Shown piece after piece: positions 26,382 to 34,569 of a stretch of 64,000 nucleotides of DNA. Made by a program: the position numbers and the translations under genes. The DNA comes from Fibrella aquatilis (GTDB taxonomy: Bacteria > Bacteroidota > Bacteroidia > Cytophagales > Spirosomataceae): positions 94,577 to 158,576 of the forward strand of contig NZ_JAFMYU010000018.1 in assembly GCF_017353255.1 (NCBI RefSeq), given 5' to 3'. How positions within the stretch are numbered: position 1 is the stretch's first letter; the number at the start of each line of letters is the position of its first letter. Under the pieces are notes generated by a model that worked only from the letters and a program-made list of their open reading frames with translations, made no database searches and was not told where the DNA came from.

Positions 26382-28604
26382 TTAGGCCGACAGTTCGGTG
26401 TGAATGGTATCTAAGTTGAGTTCATACGCGGCGCAGACCTCGCGGAAGACATTCATGGCTTCGTATTTGTTGGTGGCCATAAAGGCAAAATGAACCACCC
26501 GTTCGAGTTCTTTCTGCACCAGTTTGCGTTCCAGTTGGAAGGTTGGGCTGTTGGGGTCGGCGCGGGGGATCACGACCATGTCATAGATGTATGCAAACCC
26601 CTTATCGGGGTGTTGCCGCAAGATCCGGCCTCGGCGTTGGATGAACTGCCGGGGGTTGCCCGTGCTTGAACAGAAAATTGCCTGTTCCGTTCGAGGTATG
26701 TCAACGCCTTCGTCCAGGCACTTCATCGATAGCAGGACGTTGATTTGTCCGGCCTCAAATTGCTTTAATACCAGTTCCTTATCGTCTGAATTGCTCGTGT
26801 ACTGTGTGATAGTCGTGGTGGGTGACACTTGCCGCACTATAGACGCATAGAAGTCAATGATCCGGTTGTCTTCAGTCATTGTAGAGAAGGCTTCCTCATC
26901 AATTTCCGTATCGGCGTAGAAGCCTTCGGGCGCGTAGACCAATGTGTAGTCAATTTCCTCTCGTTTGGCAATGATGTCGTTCAGGATCGTTTCAAAGGCG
27001 GTCAGCTTGCCCTGCGCTTTGTGAATAATACGTTTCCGCTGCATCAGCAGCATTTCCACCGATTTTGCGGCCTGATCGCTTCCCTTTGTACGGGCATAGA
27101 TTTTGGCGAGCTTAGCCGAAATCTCTGAGTAGTCCACTATCTCTTCAGGCGTTAGGCTCACAATGTGGGGGAAGTAGTAATATTGGCACAGGATGCCCTC
27201 GGCAATGGCCCGTTCCATGGAGAAATTGTACGTATACGGTTCGCTATCATGGAAAAACGCCTCCATATGCGCCGATCCTTCGGGGTCATACACCCGCCGG
27301 GGCGTGGCTGACAGGCCAATACGCTTGGTTAGGTGAACCCCGTCGAGAAGTTGAGCTACCGAGGGTGAAGCGATGTTATGAGCCTCGTCGGCGAGGAGAA
27401 CAGTCGTCTTGGGCAAGCGTTTAAAGTACGTTTGAAACGCGGGTTTGGTGAACGACTTGTAGGTCACAATCACGATAAACGACGTACCCACGCCAAAGCT
27501 AAGCTGGGTAGTGATTCGTCCCAGTTCAGCAGGCCAACCCTTCGATTGGCCCGACACGGTGATAATCTCGCGAAAATTGAACTTCCGAGCCTCGTGCGTC
27601 CACTGCTCCACCAACACCGTTGTCGGCACCAAAATAACCGCCTGATACTGCCCCGTTTTTGCCCATTCGTTCAAGACACAGTTGAGCGAAGTAATAGTCT
27701 TACCCGTGCCGGTGGCCATGGCGAAAATGCCCTTGTAGTCGTTGCCCACCCAGTTTTGGTAGGCGTCGCGTTGGTAGTCGCGGGGGCCGCTTTCGTAGGG
27801 GAAGCGGGGCGATGCGAGGTACGTATCTATCTTCTGCAAGATTTTGTTAATGGCTCTTTGGTGGGTTTGACTGCGGATTTCGCCCGCTTTTTGGGCGGCT
27901 AGTTTTTGTTCGTTAACCAGTAATTCGTCAAGGTCTTTGCCGCCATAATCGCGCACGATGACGGCCTCAATGTCGTCAAATGAGATAAGTTCGGCGTAAT
28001 CGCTTTGCCCGTCAAAGAGTTGGTTGTAAGTACGTTCATACTCCGCGAAGGCGTCGGGGTCGGCTTTCCATGACAGGGTAACAGCCAATTCTTCCAGGTT
28101 CTCGAGCAATCCCGATGCTGTGAAATTACATGATCCTTTGAACCGAACCTTGTTTTCACCGTCGTAGAAGACGCCCGATTTATAGTGTGAAATGCCGCGC
28201 CGGTCTTTGGGTTTAATGGCCCGGATCTGCACCCGCTTTGTCGCAATCAACCACGCTATACAGTCGAAAAAATGGTGGCCGTAGCTATCCAACGCCCGGC
28301 GAAGGGATTCATAATCGGCCACGTGAAATGAGTACGCTGCTGCACTAGTGGTTGACCCTGCAAGCACCGCTGCTTTATCCTGCTCAGATAGTATGTGATT
28401 GATAATTAGCCGGACACGACCGCCGTTGCTGATGAATTTGGCGAAACCCAACGCCAATACGCTGATAGCTGACGAACTGAAATACCCCAACAGCAAATCA
28501 AGCCGGGTGCTTTCTACCAACGCTTCCATGTAAAACGTCAGCGGGTCATGCTCCGCCCCCGTCCGGTAGTCGCCACTTTTCGGGAATTCAATATCAGGCA
28601 GCAT
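26382..28604 (-). CDS. Superfamily 2 helicase with N-terminal PLD nuclease-like domain
   Basis: 740 aa. Residues about 20-190 are a phospholipase D-like domain with HYKSGVFYD...GSCNFTASG (an HxK...D...GSxN motif near residue 145). Residues from about 260 are an SF2 helicase: RDYQRDAYQNW (Q-motif-like), Walker A FAMATGTGKT, DEAH box LLADEAHNIAS, motif III LSATPRRV, and motif VI QFIQRRGRILRQ. Such PLD-helicases are nuclease-translocases in restriction and defence modules. First gene of a convergent operon facing sspBCD and the kinase, fitting the restriction half of a phosphorothioate system, most like SspFGH in content. Which SspFGH subunit it equals I cannot say. Confidence 0.85.
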   Translation of the reverse strand: MLPDIEFPKSGDYRTGAEHDPLTFYMEALVESTRLDLLLGYFSSSAISVLALGFAKFISNGGRVRLIINHILSEQDKAAVLAGSTTSAAAYSFHVADYESLRRALDSYGHHFFDCIAWLIATKRVQIRAIKPKDRRGISHYKSGVFYDGENKVRFKGSCNFTASGLLENLEELAVTLSWKADPDAFAEYERTYNQLFDGQSDYAELISFDDIEAVIVRDYGGKDLDELLVNEQKLAAQKAGEIRSQTHQRAINKILQKIDTYLASPRFPYESGPRDYQRDAYQNWVGNDYKGIFAMATGTGKTITSLNCVLNEWAKTGQYQAVILVPTTVLVEQWTHEARKFNFREIITVSGQSKGWPAELGRITTQLSFGVGTSFIVIVTYKSFTKPAFQTYFKRLPKTTVLLADEAHNIASPSVAQLLDGVHLTKRIGLSATPRRVYDPEGSAHMEAFFHDSEPYTYNFSMERAIAEGILCQYYYFPHIVSLTPEEIVDYSEISAKLAKIYARTKGSDQAAKSVEMLLMQRKRIIHKAQGKLTAFETILNDIIAKREEIDYTLVYAPEGFYADTEIDEEAFSTMTEDNRIIDFYASIVRQVSPTTTITQYTSNSDDKELVLKQFEAGQINVLLSMKCLDEGVDIPRTEQAIFCSSTGNPRQFIQRRGRILRQHPDKGFAYIYDMVVIPRADPNSPTFQLERKLVQKELERVVHFAFMATNKYEAMNVFREVCAAYELNLDTIHTELSA

Positions 28605-28697
28605 GAATGGTGGCGTGGCTTTGTCTTATTTGTAAATATATAGTTTGGGGTGGATTATTAATATGTAAGGATAGCGGAATCTGTTTGTGCGGGCGTG

Positions 28698-28741
28698 TTG
28701 CTGACGCACGTGTAGAGACGCAAGATTTTGCGTCTCTACGG
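28698..28741. repeat. REP-like hairpin, right copy flanking the defence island
   Basis: Identical over 44 nt to 15888-15931, including the stem GTAGAGACGCAA / TTGCGTCTCTAC with loop GATT. Downstream GCCGGAGGTACGCTTATAAATGA also resembles 15705-15744 next to the left copies. Confidence 0.9.
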
Positions 28742-28823
28742 TAGCCGGAGGTACGCTTATAAATGAAACAGGCTCTAAATAAGGTAGATGTGCTGGCAAG
28801 TCGTCAATAAGGTACAAGAATGA

Positions 28824-28983
28824 TTGCAGCTACGTTACGCACCAGATGGCTTCACCGTTGGCCTCAACATCGGTCCCGCCGCCGGGCAAAAATTCGCCCA
28901 CGCCAGCATCCACGTCATTCCGCATTATGTGGGCGACGTACCCAATCCGGGCGGTGGGGTGCGAAATGTGGTACGGCGGTAGG
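28824..28983 (+). pseudogene. C-terminal remnant of a HIT-family hydrolase
   Basis: The frame between a TGA (28821) and a TAG (28981-28983) reads LRYAPDGFTVGLNIGPAAGQ, then KFAHASIHVIPHYVGDVPNP and GGGVRNVV. This is the C-terminal core of a histidine-triad protein (consensus AGQ..HxHxHhIPR..GD...P.GGVR), with the triad reduced to HASIH. The N-terminal half and start are gone. About 200 bp after it, up to the immunity-like gene at 29186, I see no further feature apart from the start of the duplicated block near 29180. Confidence 0.75.
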
Positions 28984-29185
28984 GCCAAACGCTTTGGTTA
29001 TCAGGCGTGGTTATCAGGCGACCGCAAACTTGGTAAAATAAACCACTCTATGCGCTGGCCGTAGGGCCGGGACCTTCCACTTTTCCGGCATCCGGCTGAT
29101 GGCGGTTTAGTCACGGGGTGCATCCGGTTGGAGTTTTGGGTGGCGCGGTGGAAAAGGTGATAGCCCTGTCGACTGATGTTCAACG

Positions 29186-29914
29186 CTATTGGGCGAACCG
29201 TATTTTGTCACGTTGCCGAGCTTCCTTTGGAGTAGCCGACAGATGATCATCCCGATACTGCTGTTCGCCCACGTAGTCTGTAGGACTAACCAAAGCGATG
29301 CCTCTAAACAGTTGCTTGTCAATGAGTTGTTTTGTCGGCTCTGTGCAGAAAAAACAGTCGGAAAAGCCGCGCTGATTAGCAAAAAATAGCCCTGGTAATT
29401 CTTGTTCCGTTTTAGCCAATACTAATTCCGGGTAATACACCTGCTTGTTGAACGACTCTTTCTTAGCCACCGTTGGCGAATCCTGCCAGTTTATCAGCTC
29501 CTGATGGAAGCGAAAAACGCGCAGCAGATAATACGGCTGCTGGGTGATCGGCTCTAGTTTTTTCGATAGAATAGTCAGCGGGCAATAGTCGTAGGCTCCT
29601 TCCAGAAAGCTATTGTTTTCTATAAACAAGAGGAATTTTTCCGACACAATAAACCGGTAGAAATAGCCGCTGTAATAAAAATCGGTGTCGAATGTCTTGA
29701 TGCCGCTACAGAGGCAATACAACTCGTCGGGCAACGCAAATTCACCCGACGGTGGTACGGGATTGCCCTGATAGACATCATAGTCAAACCACTTGGTTGT
29801 GCGAACGGGTTTGTTGTAGGGGTCTTTGCCATCAATCTGCTCGGTGAGCGTCATGTCTACATAGGCAGGCACACCCGGAAAGCCTTCCCAGGGCCGGAGA
29901 GAAATAAATGGCAT
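29186..29914 (-). CDS. Immunity-like protein, copy B of a duplicated gene
   Basis: 242 aa from the ATG at 29912-29914 (MPFISLRPWEGFPG). An upstream in-frame ATG belongs to a fused remnant of another gene. Nearly identical to the 242-aa product at 32564-33292, differing at scattered positions. No signal peptide; rich in aromatic residues. The C-terminal GFSDCFFCTEPTKQLIDKQLFRGIALVSP recalls Imm11/Imm43-type immunity proteins, but weakly. It lies in a run of rhs scraps and other immunity-like genes, so neutralising a T6SS toxin is the best inference. Confidence 0.7.
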   Translation of the reverse strand: MPFISLRPWEGFPGVPAYVDMTLTEQIDGKDPYNKPVRTTKWFDYDVYQGNPVPPSGEFALPDELYCLCSGIKTFDTDFYYSGYFYRFIVSEKFLLFIENNSFLEGAYDYCPLTILSKKLEPITQQPYYLLRVFRFHQELINWQDSPTVAKKESFNKQVYYPELVLAKTEQELPGLFFANQRGFSDCFFCTEPTKQLIDKQLFRGIALVSPTDYVGEQQYRDDHLSATPKEARQRDKIRFAQ

Positions 29915-29926
29915 TTTGTCTTCCAA

Positions 29927-30038
29927 AAAACAGATTCTTGCCAGCTATCTTTTTTATCGCCCTAACTATAAAGACGACCCGGCACAGGGAGTGATTCCCA
30001 ATCTTGCAAAACGGATGAGAAATTGTTAAAACGTTTCA
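29927..30038 (-). pseudogene. Truncated remnant of the 33299-33643 gene
   Basis: Closely matches the 5' part of the gene at 33299-33643 (KRFNNFSSVLQDWES region) but its start ATG is changed to GTG (30036-30038) and the rest is deleted, joining directly to copy B of the duplicated immunity-like gene. It shows that the two genes were duplicated together and one copy eroded. Confidence 0.8.
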
Positions 30039-30056
30039 CAATAGAACAGCTTCCTA

Positions 30057-30725
30057 TCAGGTGAATTGAATAAAGAAATAACCACCTTCAGCAGGCGTTG
30101 ATAATTTTTTTGCGTTGTTGTCGATGTACAAATACCCCATTCCACCCCGGAAAATGCCCTCGTGTGCCGGGCTTAGGCGGCGTATATCATACTCGCTCAG
30201 TTGCAGCGCATAATCATACCGCGGCTGGAAAAAGATATCATCCTGTAGCCAGCCGGGTATGCCACCAAACTTGCTCACATCAAGGCCCCTGCCAGGTTCG
30301 GCTACTTCGTCGGCCATTTCCGCTGCTGAAAAGTCACTTCGCTTCACCTGGCACAGGGGGAGGGGAACGTAATCGGCTGACGGTGGTGGGGTTGGTGCGT
30401 TCCCTGCCTGATGTAACACAACCCGGCAGTAGCCTGCCTTGGTGTTGCCAAACTGATCTTGACTATTGACGGCCATTTGTCTGGACAGGGCAATGGCATT
30501 GGTTTTATTACCAAAGTCAAACGAGACAAAAACAGATAATGAATCAGCCTGCCTGATGGTTGGCGTGTAAAAGAAATCAGCGCCTAGCGTCATCAGATGC
30601 AACAAAGGCTGATTGGTAAGCGGGCACGCAGGCCAAGGGGTTGATTCAGTCAAACAGGGGAATCCCCCGAAAAAAGATGTCGATTGGCTATCAGTTGGTA
30701 GTAGCTCAAGATGTTTCACAGCCAT
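30057..30725 (-). CDS. DUF1963-family (YwqG-like) protein, probable immunity protein
   Basis: 222 aa, soluble. Features of DUF1963: SFFGGFPCLTESTPWPAC near residue 18, SKFGGIPGWLQDD near 150, YALQLSEYD near 172 and FRGGMGYLYIDNN near 192. DUF1963/YwqG proteins are frequent neighbours of polymorphic toxins and thought to act as immunity proteins. Here it is followed, upstream on its own strand, by a scrap of rhs sequence (30745-30793), consistent with being the immunity partner of a lost Rhs tip. Confidence 0.75.
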   Translation of the reverse strand: MAVKHLELLPTDSQSTSFFGGFPCLTESTPWPACPLTNQPLLHLMTLGADFFYTPTIRQADSLSVFVSFDFGNKTNAIALSRQMAVNSQDQFGNTKAGYCRVVLHQAGNAPTPPPSADYVPLPLCQVKRSDFSAAEMADEVAEPGRGLDVSKFGGIPGWLQDDIFFQPRYDYALQLSEYDIRRLSPAHEGIFRGGMGYLYIDNNAKKLSTPAEGGYFFIQFT

Positions 30726-30744
30726 GTTTACTAGTTATTCCAAA

Positions 30745-30793
30745 TGTACATGCCCTGCTGGGGAGGCGTAGTAGCGGAAACTGTTGTGGTAGG
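30745..30793 (-). pseudogene. Rhs core fragment (FRYYAPQEGMY region)
   Basis: About 48 nt resemble 36181-36228 of the rhs gene (coding the YNRFRYYAPQEG stretch), with several changes. A relic of an earlier displaced Rhs tip just upstream of the DUF1963 gene. Confidence 0.7.
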
Positions 30794-30829
30794 AATTGGT
30801 TTTAATGGATAAGCATATAGAAAGTACTT

Positions 30830-31696
30830 TTATAACAAGGGTCGAAATTTGTTCTTCCAAAAAGAAATCAACTCTTCTGAAAATACAATGATACTACCAT
30901 TATCGCTTTGATGACTGTCGTAACCTGTAAATGCTATACCGTATTCAAAATATATCTTGTAAGCTCTGTTCAAATAAATCTCAGAATGCTTAAAAATAGC
31001 TGACTTATCTCCATCGTCTGAGATTAAGACGTCATTTAGAAAAACGGGTACGTCTCTTGAAAAACGAACTTGAATCAATCTCTTATATTTATTGTATTTT
31101 GTCGATACCCCTTGTCTAACTTCGCTCAGTTCGCCAGTTGTGTATTGATTTTTTTTGTTCGGTCTGCCAATAGCTTTCTCAATATCATCAGGTGAACTCC
31201 CGAAAAGTAATCGTCCAACTGACCTGTAAGGTATAATTGTGTAATCATTATTTTTTATATTCTCCTTACTGAAAATTTCAGAGTGTCTTGGAAAGCTATT
31301 TATGTCTTTTTCATAATAAGATTTCATGCTCTTTGCATATACTATTATCTCTACACCGTTTTCAGGATGATCAAGTCCGTAACCATTCAGGCCATACTGT
31401 GGAAACACATAATTATCGTTGACAAAAAAAGGATCTTCTGTATCAAGAACAGTTTTGATATCTTTTGCAAATGATAACAATTTACCATTAATGTGTAAAT
31501 CAACCAGTTCGTTGAATATGATTGAGGTTACAACATTGTTAGTATAATAAATTGTGAAAACATCTCTTAGTTCATAAAATTCTTGGGCGCTGACTGGCTT
31601 TATACGATCAGCCTTTCCCAAGTTAGATTCTACCTGGAAAGGCTGCATGCCAAAATAGATAGAATTTACTGAAATGTAAGGGTTGACATTTTCCAT
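30830..31696 (-). CDS. Two-domain immunity-like protein (tandem copies of one local family)
   Basis: 288 aa, soluble, AT-rich gene. Both halves seem to repeat one fold: SVNSIYFGMQPFQVESNLGK (residues about 9-28) and RSVGRLLFGSSPDDIEKAIG (about 155-175) share an FG-x4-hh-x4-G pattern. The second half strongly resembles the 137-aa protein at 35287-35700 (GELSEVRQGVSTKY and YGIAFTGYDS in both). That protein is coupled to the rhs gene, so this family is probably an immunity family. No database name is known to me. Confidence 0.7.
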   Translation of the reverse strand: MENVNPYISVNSIYFGMQPFQVESNLGKADRIKPVSAQEFYELRDVFTIYYTNNVVTSIIFNELVDLHINGKLLSFAKDIKTVLDTEDPFFVNDNYVFPQYGLNGYGLDHPENGVEIIVYAKSMKSYYEKDINSFPRHSEIFSKENIKNNDYTIIPYRSVGRLLFGSSPDDIEKAIGRPNKKNQYTTGELSEVRQGVSTKYNKYKRLIQVRFSRDVPVFLNDVLISDDGDKSAIFKHSEIYLNRAYKIYFEYGIAFTGYDSHQSDNGSIIVFSEELISFWKNKFRPLL

Positions 31697-31798
31697 TTAA
31701 CTTCAAATAAGTGGGTTAATGTGTCTTTTTTGCCTGGTGGCTTTTTATTAACTCAGAGATCATCGACAATATTTTCGAATCAGTCGGTTACGCTCATA

Positions 31799-31953
31799 GG
31801 TCCATTCGTGGAGGGGCTTGTCGCCATCCCAGACCCAGCGGGTGGTTTTGCCCCGAAAGGTTTTGCTCACCCGCCGCCCCAGGGCATCGTAGCCAAACTG
31901 CACGGTCTGGCCATCGGGCCGCGTCACCTCGGCCAGCATACCGGCCCCGTTCC
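31799..31953 (-). pseudogene. Displaced Rhs core fragment
   Basis: Some 155 nt closely match 36503-36658 of the intact rhs gene (coding the VQFGYDALGRRVSKTFRGKTTRWVWDG region), with sharp edges on both sides. It is preceded and followed by unrelated AT-rich DNA. The fragment has no start and no toxin tip. Confidence 0.85.
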
Positions 31954-31991
31954 CTCATATTCTGATAACGTTAGTAGTGATACAGAAAGGC

Positions 31992-32495
31992 TTACCGGCG
32001 CTTTCTAAGCTGAGTAGATAGTGGTGCATCTTTCATAGTTTCGAGAAAGAAGTCTAAATCTTTCTTTAAAAAAATAGTTATGCTCCTGTAGTCAAGCGAT
32101 CTGTCATAGCCACAAAACGACATACATAAGTCTGGATATAGCCATATGGTAGGTTCGTATTTAGCTTTAAATTTCTTATTGATGACATCTAAAGCCTGAT
32201 CTAGTAGAAGTGTGTCTTCAGGTAAGTCAGGATAATCAATAACAAGGTCAAGGTCAGGTTCTGTCTGCGCTAGTTGCCCCGTTTTGTGATTATTGGTGCC
32301 TGTAAAAACCGTGATTTCGTCTACTTCACCATTTGAGAAGTGAATTTTTAAATAAGATAGTGGCATTACTTCGGCGCTCCCAAAAGTTGGAATGTCAAAA
32401 TCTGAGATGGTGGGTAAAAAAGGTTTAATGTCCGACTTGCTCATACCGAATTTAATCGGAAGTAGCCCTTTATGTGGTTTTGCAGTGAATCTCAT
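31992..32495 (-). CDS. Immunity-like protein, relative of the FGMSxxDI family
   Basis: 167 aa from the ATG at 32493-32495 (MRFTAKPHKGLLP). LLPIKFGMSKSDIKPFLPT near residue 10 matches the opening of the proteins at 35287-35700 (VGPLVFGMSQEEIRNILG) and 30830-31696, and MSFCGYD near residue 140 sits where those have AFTGF/Y. So it is a third, more divergent member of the same local family. Soluble, no signal peptide. Immunity to a lost Rhs tip is inferred. Confidence 0.65.
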   Translation of the reverse strand: MRFTAKPHKGLLPIKFGMSKSDIKPFLPTISDFDIPTFGSAEVMPLSYLKIHFSNGEVDEITVFTGTNNHKTGQLAQTEPDLDLVIDYPDLPEDTLLLDQALDVINKKFKAKYEPTIWLYPDLCMSFCGYDRSLDYRSITIFLKKDLDFFLETMKDAPLSTQLRKRR

Positions 32496-32563
32496 GAGTG
32501 AGGAGGGTCGTCGAATGCCATATTTTCCCGGAGCTTGGCCAGAGACACAGATCTGTCTCAACG

Positions 32564-33292
32564 CTATTGGGCGAACCGTATTTTGTCACGTTGCCGGGCC
32601 TCTTTTGGGGTAGCCGACAGGTGATCGTCCCGGTACTGCTGCTCGACTACATAATCGGCCGGGCTGACTAGAGCGATGCCCCTAAATCGTTGCTCGTCAA
32701 TTAGTTGTTTTGTTGGCTCCGTGCAGAAAAAACAGTCAGAAAAACCGCGCTGATTAGCAAAAAACAGTCCGGGAATCTCCTGCTCTGCTTTCGTTAACAC
32801 TAACTCCAGGTAATATACCTGCTTGTTAAACGACTCTTTCTTAGGCACCGTTGGCGAATCCTGCCAGTTTATCAGCTCCTGATGGAAGCGAAAAACGCGC
32901 AGCAGATAATATGACTGCTGCGTGATCGGCTCTAGTTTTTTCGATAAAACAGTCAGCGGGCAATAGTCGTAGGCTCCTTCCAGAAAGCTATTGTTTTCTA
33001 TAAACAAGAGGAATTTTTCCGACACAATAAACCGGTAGAAGTAGCCGCTGTAATAAAAATCGGTGTCGAATGTTTTGATACCACTACAGAGGCAGTACAA
33101 CTCGTCGGGCAAGGTAAATTCACCCGACGGTGGTACGGGATTGCCCTGATAGACATCGTAGTCAAACCACTTGGTTGTGCGAACGGGTTTGTTGTAGGGG
33201 TCTTTGCCATCAATCTGCTCGGTGAGCGTCATGTCTACATAGGCAGGCACACCTAGAAAACCTTCCCAGGGCCGGAGGGAAATGAATAGCAT
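32564..33292 (-). CDS. Immunity-like protein, copy A of a duplicated gene
   Basis: 242 aa starting MLFISLRPWEGFLG. Same length and nearly the same sequence as the product at 29186-29914. The duplicated block starts with CAACGCTATTGGGCGAACCG near both 3' ends (32561 and 29181). It follows the 33299 gene by 6 bp, as an operon. Function unknown; the weak Imm11/Imm43-like C-terminus and the toxin setting point to immunity. Confidence 0.7.
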   Translation of the reverse strand: MLFISLRPWEGFLGVPAYVDMTLTEQIDGKDPYNKPVRTTKWFDYDVYQGNPVPPSGEFTLPDELYCLCSGIKTFDTDFYYSGYFYRFIVSEKFLLFIENNSFLEGAYDYCPLTVLSKKLEPITQQSYYLLRVFRFHQELINWQDSPTVPKKESFNKQVYYLELVLTKAEQEIPGLFFANQRGFSDCFFCTEPTKQLIDEQRFRGIALVSPADYVVEQQYRDDHLSATPKEARQRDKIRFAQ

Positions 33293-33298
33293 TCGGCC

Positions 33299-33643
33299 TT
33301 AATCCTCGAAATCATCCTGCTCTAAATAGTATAGAACAGCATTGTAAAATACGGCTTCTTCACTGATGCTAAGTTGAGGATTATTCTCTAATTTATTGTC
33401 AATGATGTCCTGAAATGTAGCTGTTTCCAGAAACGATTTCGCCCTTTCCTCTTTCAAAAAATCGGGTACAGAACCGTATGGCCCATCAACAAACAAAGCA
33501 TCTTTTGCCTCTTTGCTCGATACCGCCCAAAAAACAGATTCTTGCCAGCCATCTTTTTTATCACCTTGAATGTAAAGACGACCCGGGACAGGGATTGATT
33601 CCCAATCCTGCAAAACAGATGAGAAATTGTTAAAACGTTTCAT
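33299..33643 (-). CDS. Small acidic protein, possibly DUF7716-like immunity protein
   Basis: 114 aa from the ATG at 33641-33643 (MKRFNNFSSVLQDWES). The frame stays open to 33772 and would add a hydrophobic segment, but the truncated duplicate at 29927-30038 diverges from it just beyond the MKRF codon, supporting the shorter start. The ending EEAVFYNAVLYYLEQDDFED recalls the DUF7716 pattern of polymorphic-toxin neighbours. It is coupled to the 32564 gene (6 bp gap). Confidence 0.65.
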   Translation of the reverse strand: MKRFNNFSSVLQDWESIPVPGRLYIQGDKKDGWQESVFWAVSSKEAKDALFVDGPYGSVPDFLKEERAKSFLETATFQDIIDNKLENNPQLSISEEAVFYNAVLYYLEQDDFED

Positions 33644-33815
33644 AATGAGGTAATTATCTGCAAACTGTACCACCGCCCCATTTATTGCGGCCACCAGTAC
33701 CGTCAGGATGGTAAATATCGATCCCACTCTGTGTTGACTGTCGCTGTTCCTTAAATAGTAAGTATACTCCATGAAAAATTATGTATGGATTCTGTTATAA
33801 TGCTAAATTATGCGT

Positions 33816-34172
33816 TTAATTATTAATTTTATATTTATTAAGTCTGTCCTCTAAAAGCCTAATCTCTGTTTTAACCTGATTAGTCATTTCAGTTGAATAA
33901 CAGTAGTCTTGATCAGCTAATACTACTTTCAATGCCTGAATAGCCAATGTTAAATCATCATCTAACTTTTCAATTGGCCATACGTATACATATCCCAGAT
34001 GCAGTAAAAAATAAGCTGCTGAACGAAGTTTGGGCGAATGCTCTGGATCAATAGTTTCGCCAACTGCTAACGTCAATGTTTTTCTTACAAGCACTGCTAG
34101 CTTACTTTTATCCATGATACTACTGAACCAATCAGCAGCAACATCATTATCCCAAGGTTGTATCTCCCACAT
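33816..34172 (-). CDS. DUF4259-family protein
   Basis: 118 aa. MWEIQPWDNDVAADWFSSIMD matches the DUF4259 opening (W-x3-x-F/W-x-ND-x-A-x-DW). AT-rich gene. DUF4259 proteins are common next to polymorphic toxins and probably act in immunity. It lies 33 bp after the 34206 gene on the same strand. Confidence 0.75.
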   Translation of the reverse strand: MWEIQPWDNDVAADWFSSIMDKSKLAVLVRKTLTLAVGETIDPEHSPKLRSAAYFLLHLGYVYVWPIEKLDDDLTLAIQALKVVLADQDYCYSTEMTNQVKTEIRLLEDRLNKYKINN

Positions 34173-34205
34173 ATAGATTAATTTTTTGAATTATAAATAC
34201 TCTGT

Positions 34206-34553
34206 TCAATGTCCATATTTAAGCAATTCTTCGAATAAGGAATCCGCTGAATCCTTTATTCCTTGTCGGTAAGATACAGGAATTTTAGAAGAGCAACGTT
34301 CGTACCAAGAATAAAAACTGCCTTTCCATTGTTGGATTTTAATTTTTTCCAATCTTAAGTTTGCCATTCGTGGATATTTCTCACTTAAATAAACCAAAAT
34401 GTCTATGTGTACCAACATAACTTGAATGGCTTTGTCAGTGTTACGTAAATGTTCTTCACTTTTGTTCAATTGATTTATAGCCAAATTAAAGTAATGAGCG
34501 GGTTCCATGTCTGCTGCTTCATTACCATCGGGAAGCGTGTTGTAAATTTTCAT
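34206..34553 (-). CDS. Unknown 115-aa helical protein, candidate immunity protein for the orphan GIY-YIG tip
   Basis: 115 aa, predicted mainly helical (AHYFNLAINQLNKSEEHLRNTDKAIQVML), soluble. It starts 16 bp after the stop of the orphan Rhs C-terminal module with the GIY-YIG domain, exactly where the cognate immunity gene is normally found. AT-rich. I do not recognise the family; the role is from position only. Confidence 0.65.
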   Translation of the reverse strand: MKIYNTLPDGNEAADMEPAHYFNLAINQLNKSEEHLRNTDKAIQVMLVHIDILVYLSEKYPRMANLRLEKIKIQQWKGSFYSWYERCSSKIPVSYRQGIKDSADSLFEELLKYGH

Positions 34554-34569
34554 AAAGCTGTTTGCTGTT

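Noticed and set aside
15888..28741. Repeats as att sites of an integrative element
   Set aside because: No integrase, tRNA or excisionase lies between them; only a RAYT outside. Kept as a recombination hypothesis instead.
28820..29064. Small plus-strand reading frames of 72-73 codons in the gap beside the island
   Set aside because: They are out of frame with the recognisable HIT remnant and have no family features.
33644..33772. Hydrophobic N-terminal extension of the 33299 gene
   Set aside because: The duplicated copy at 29927-30038 stops matching just beyond the MKRF codon, so the shorter start is preferred.
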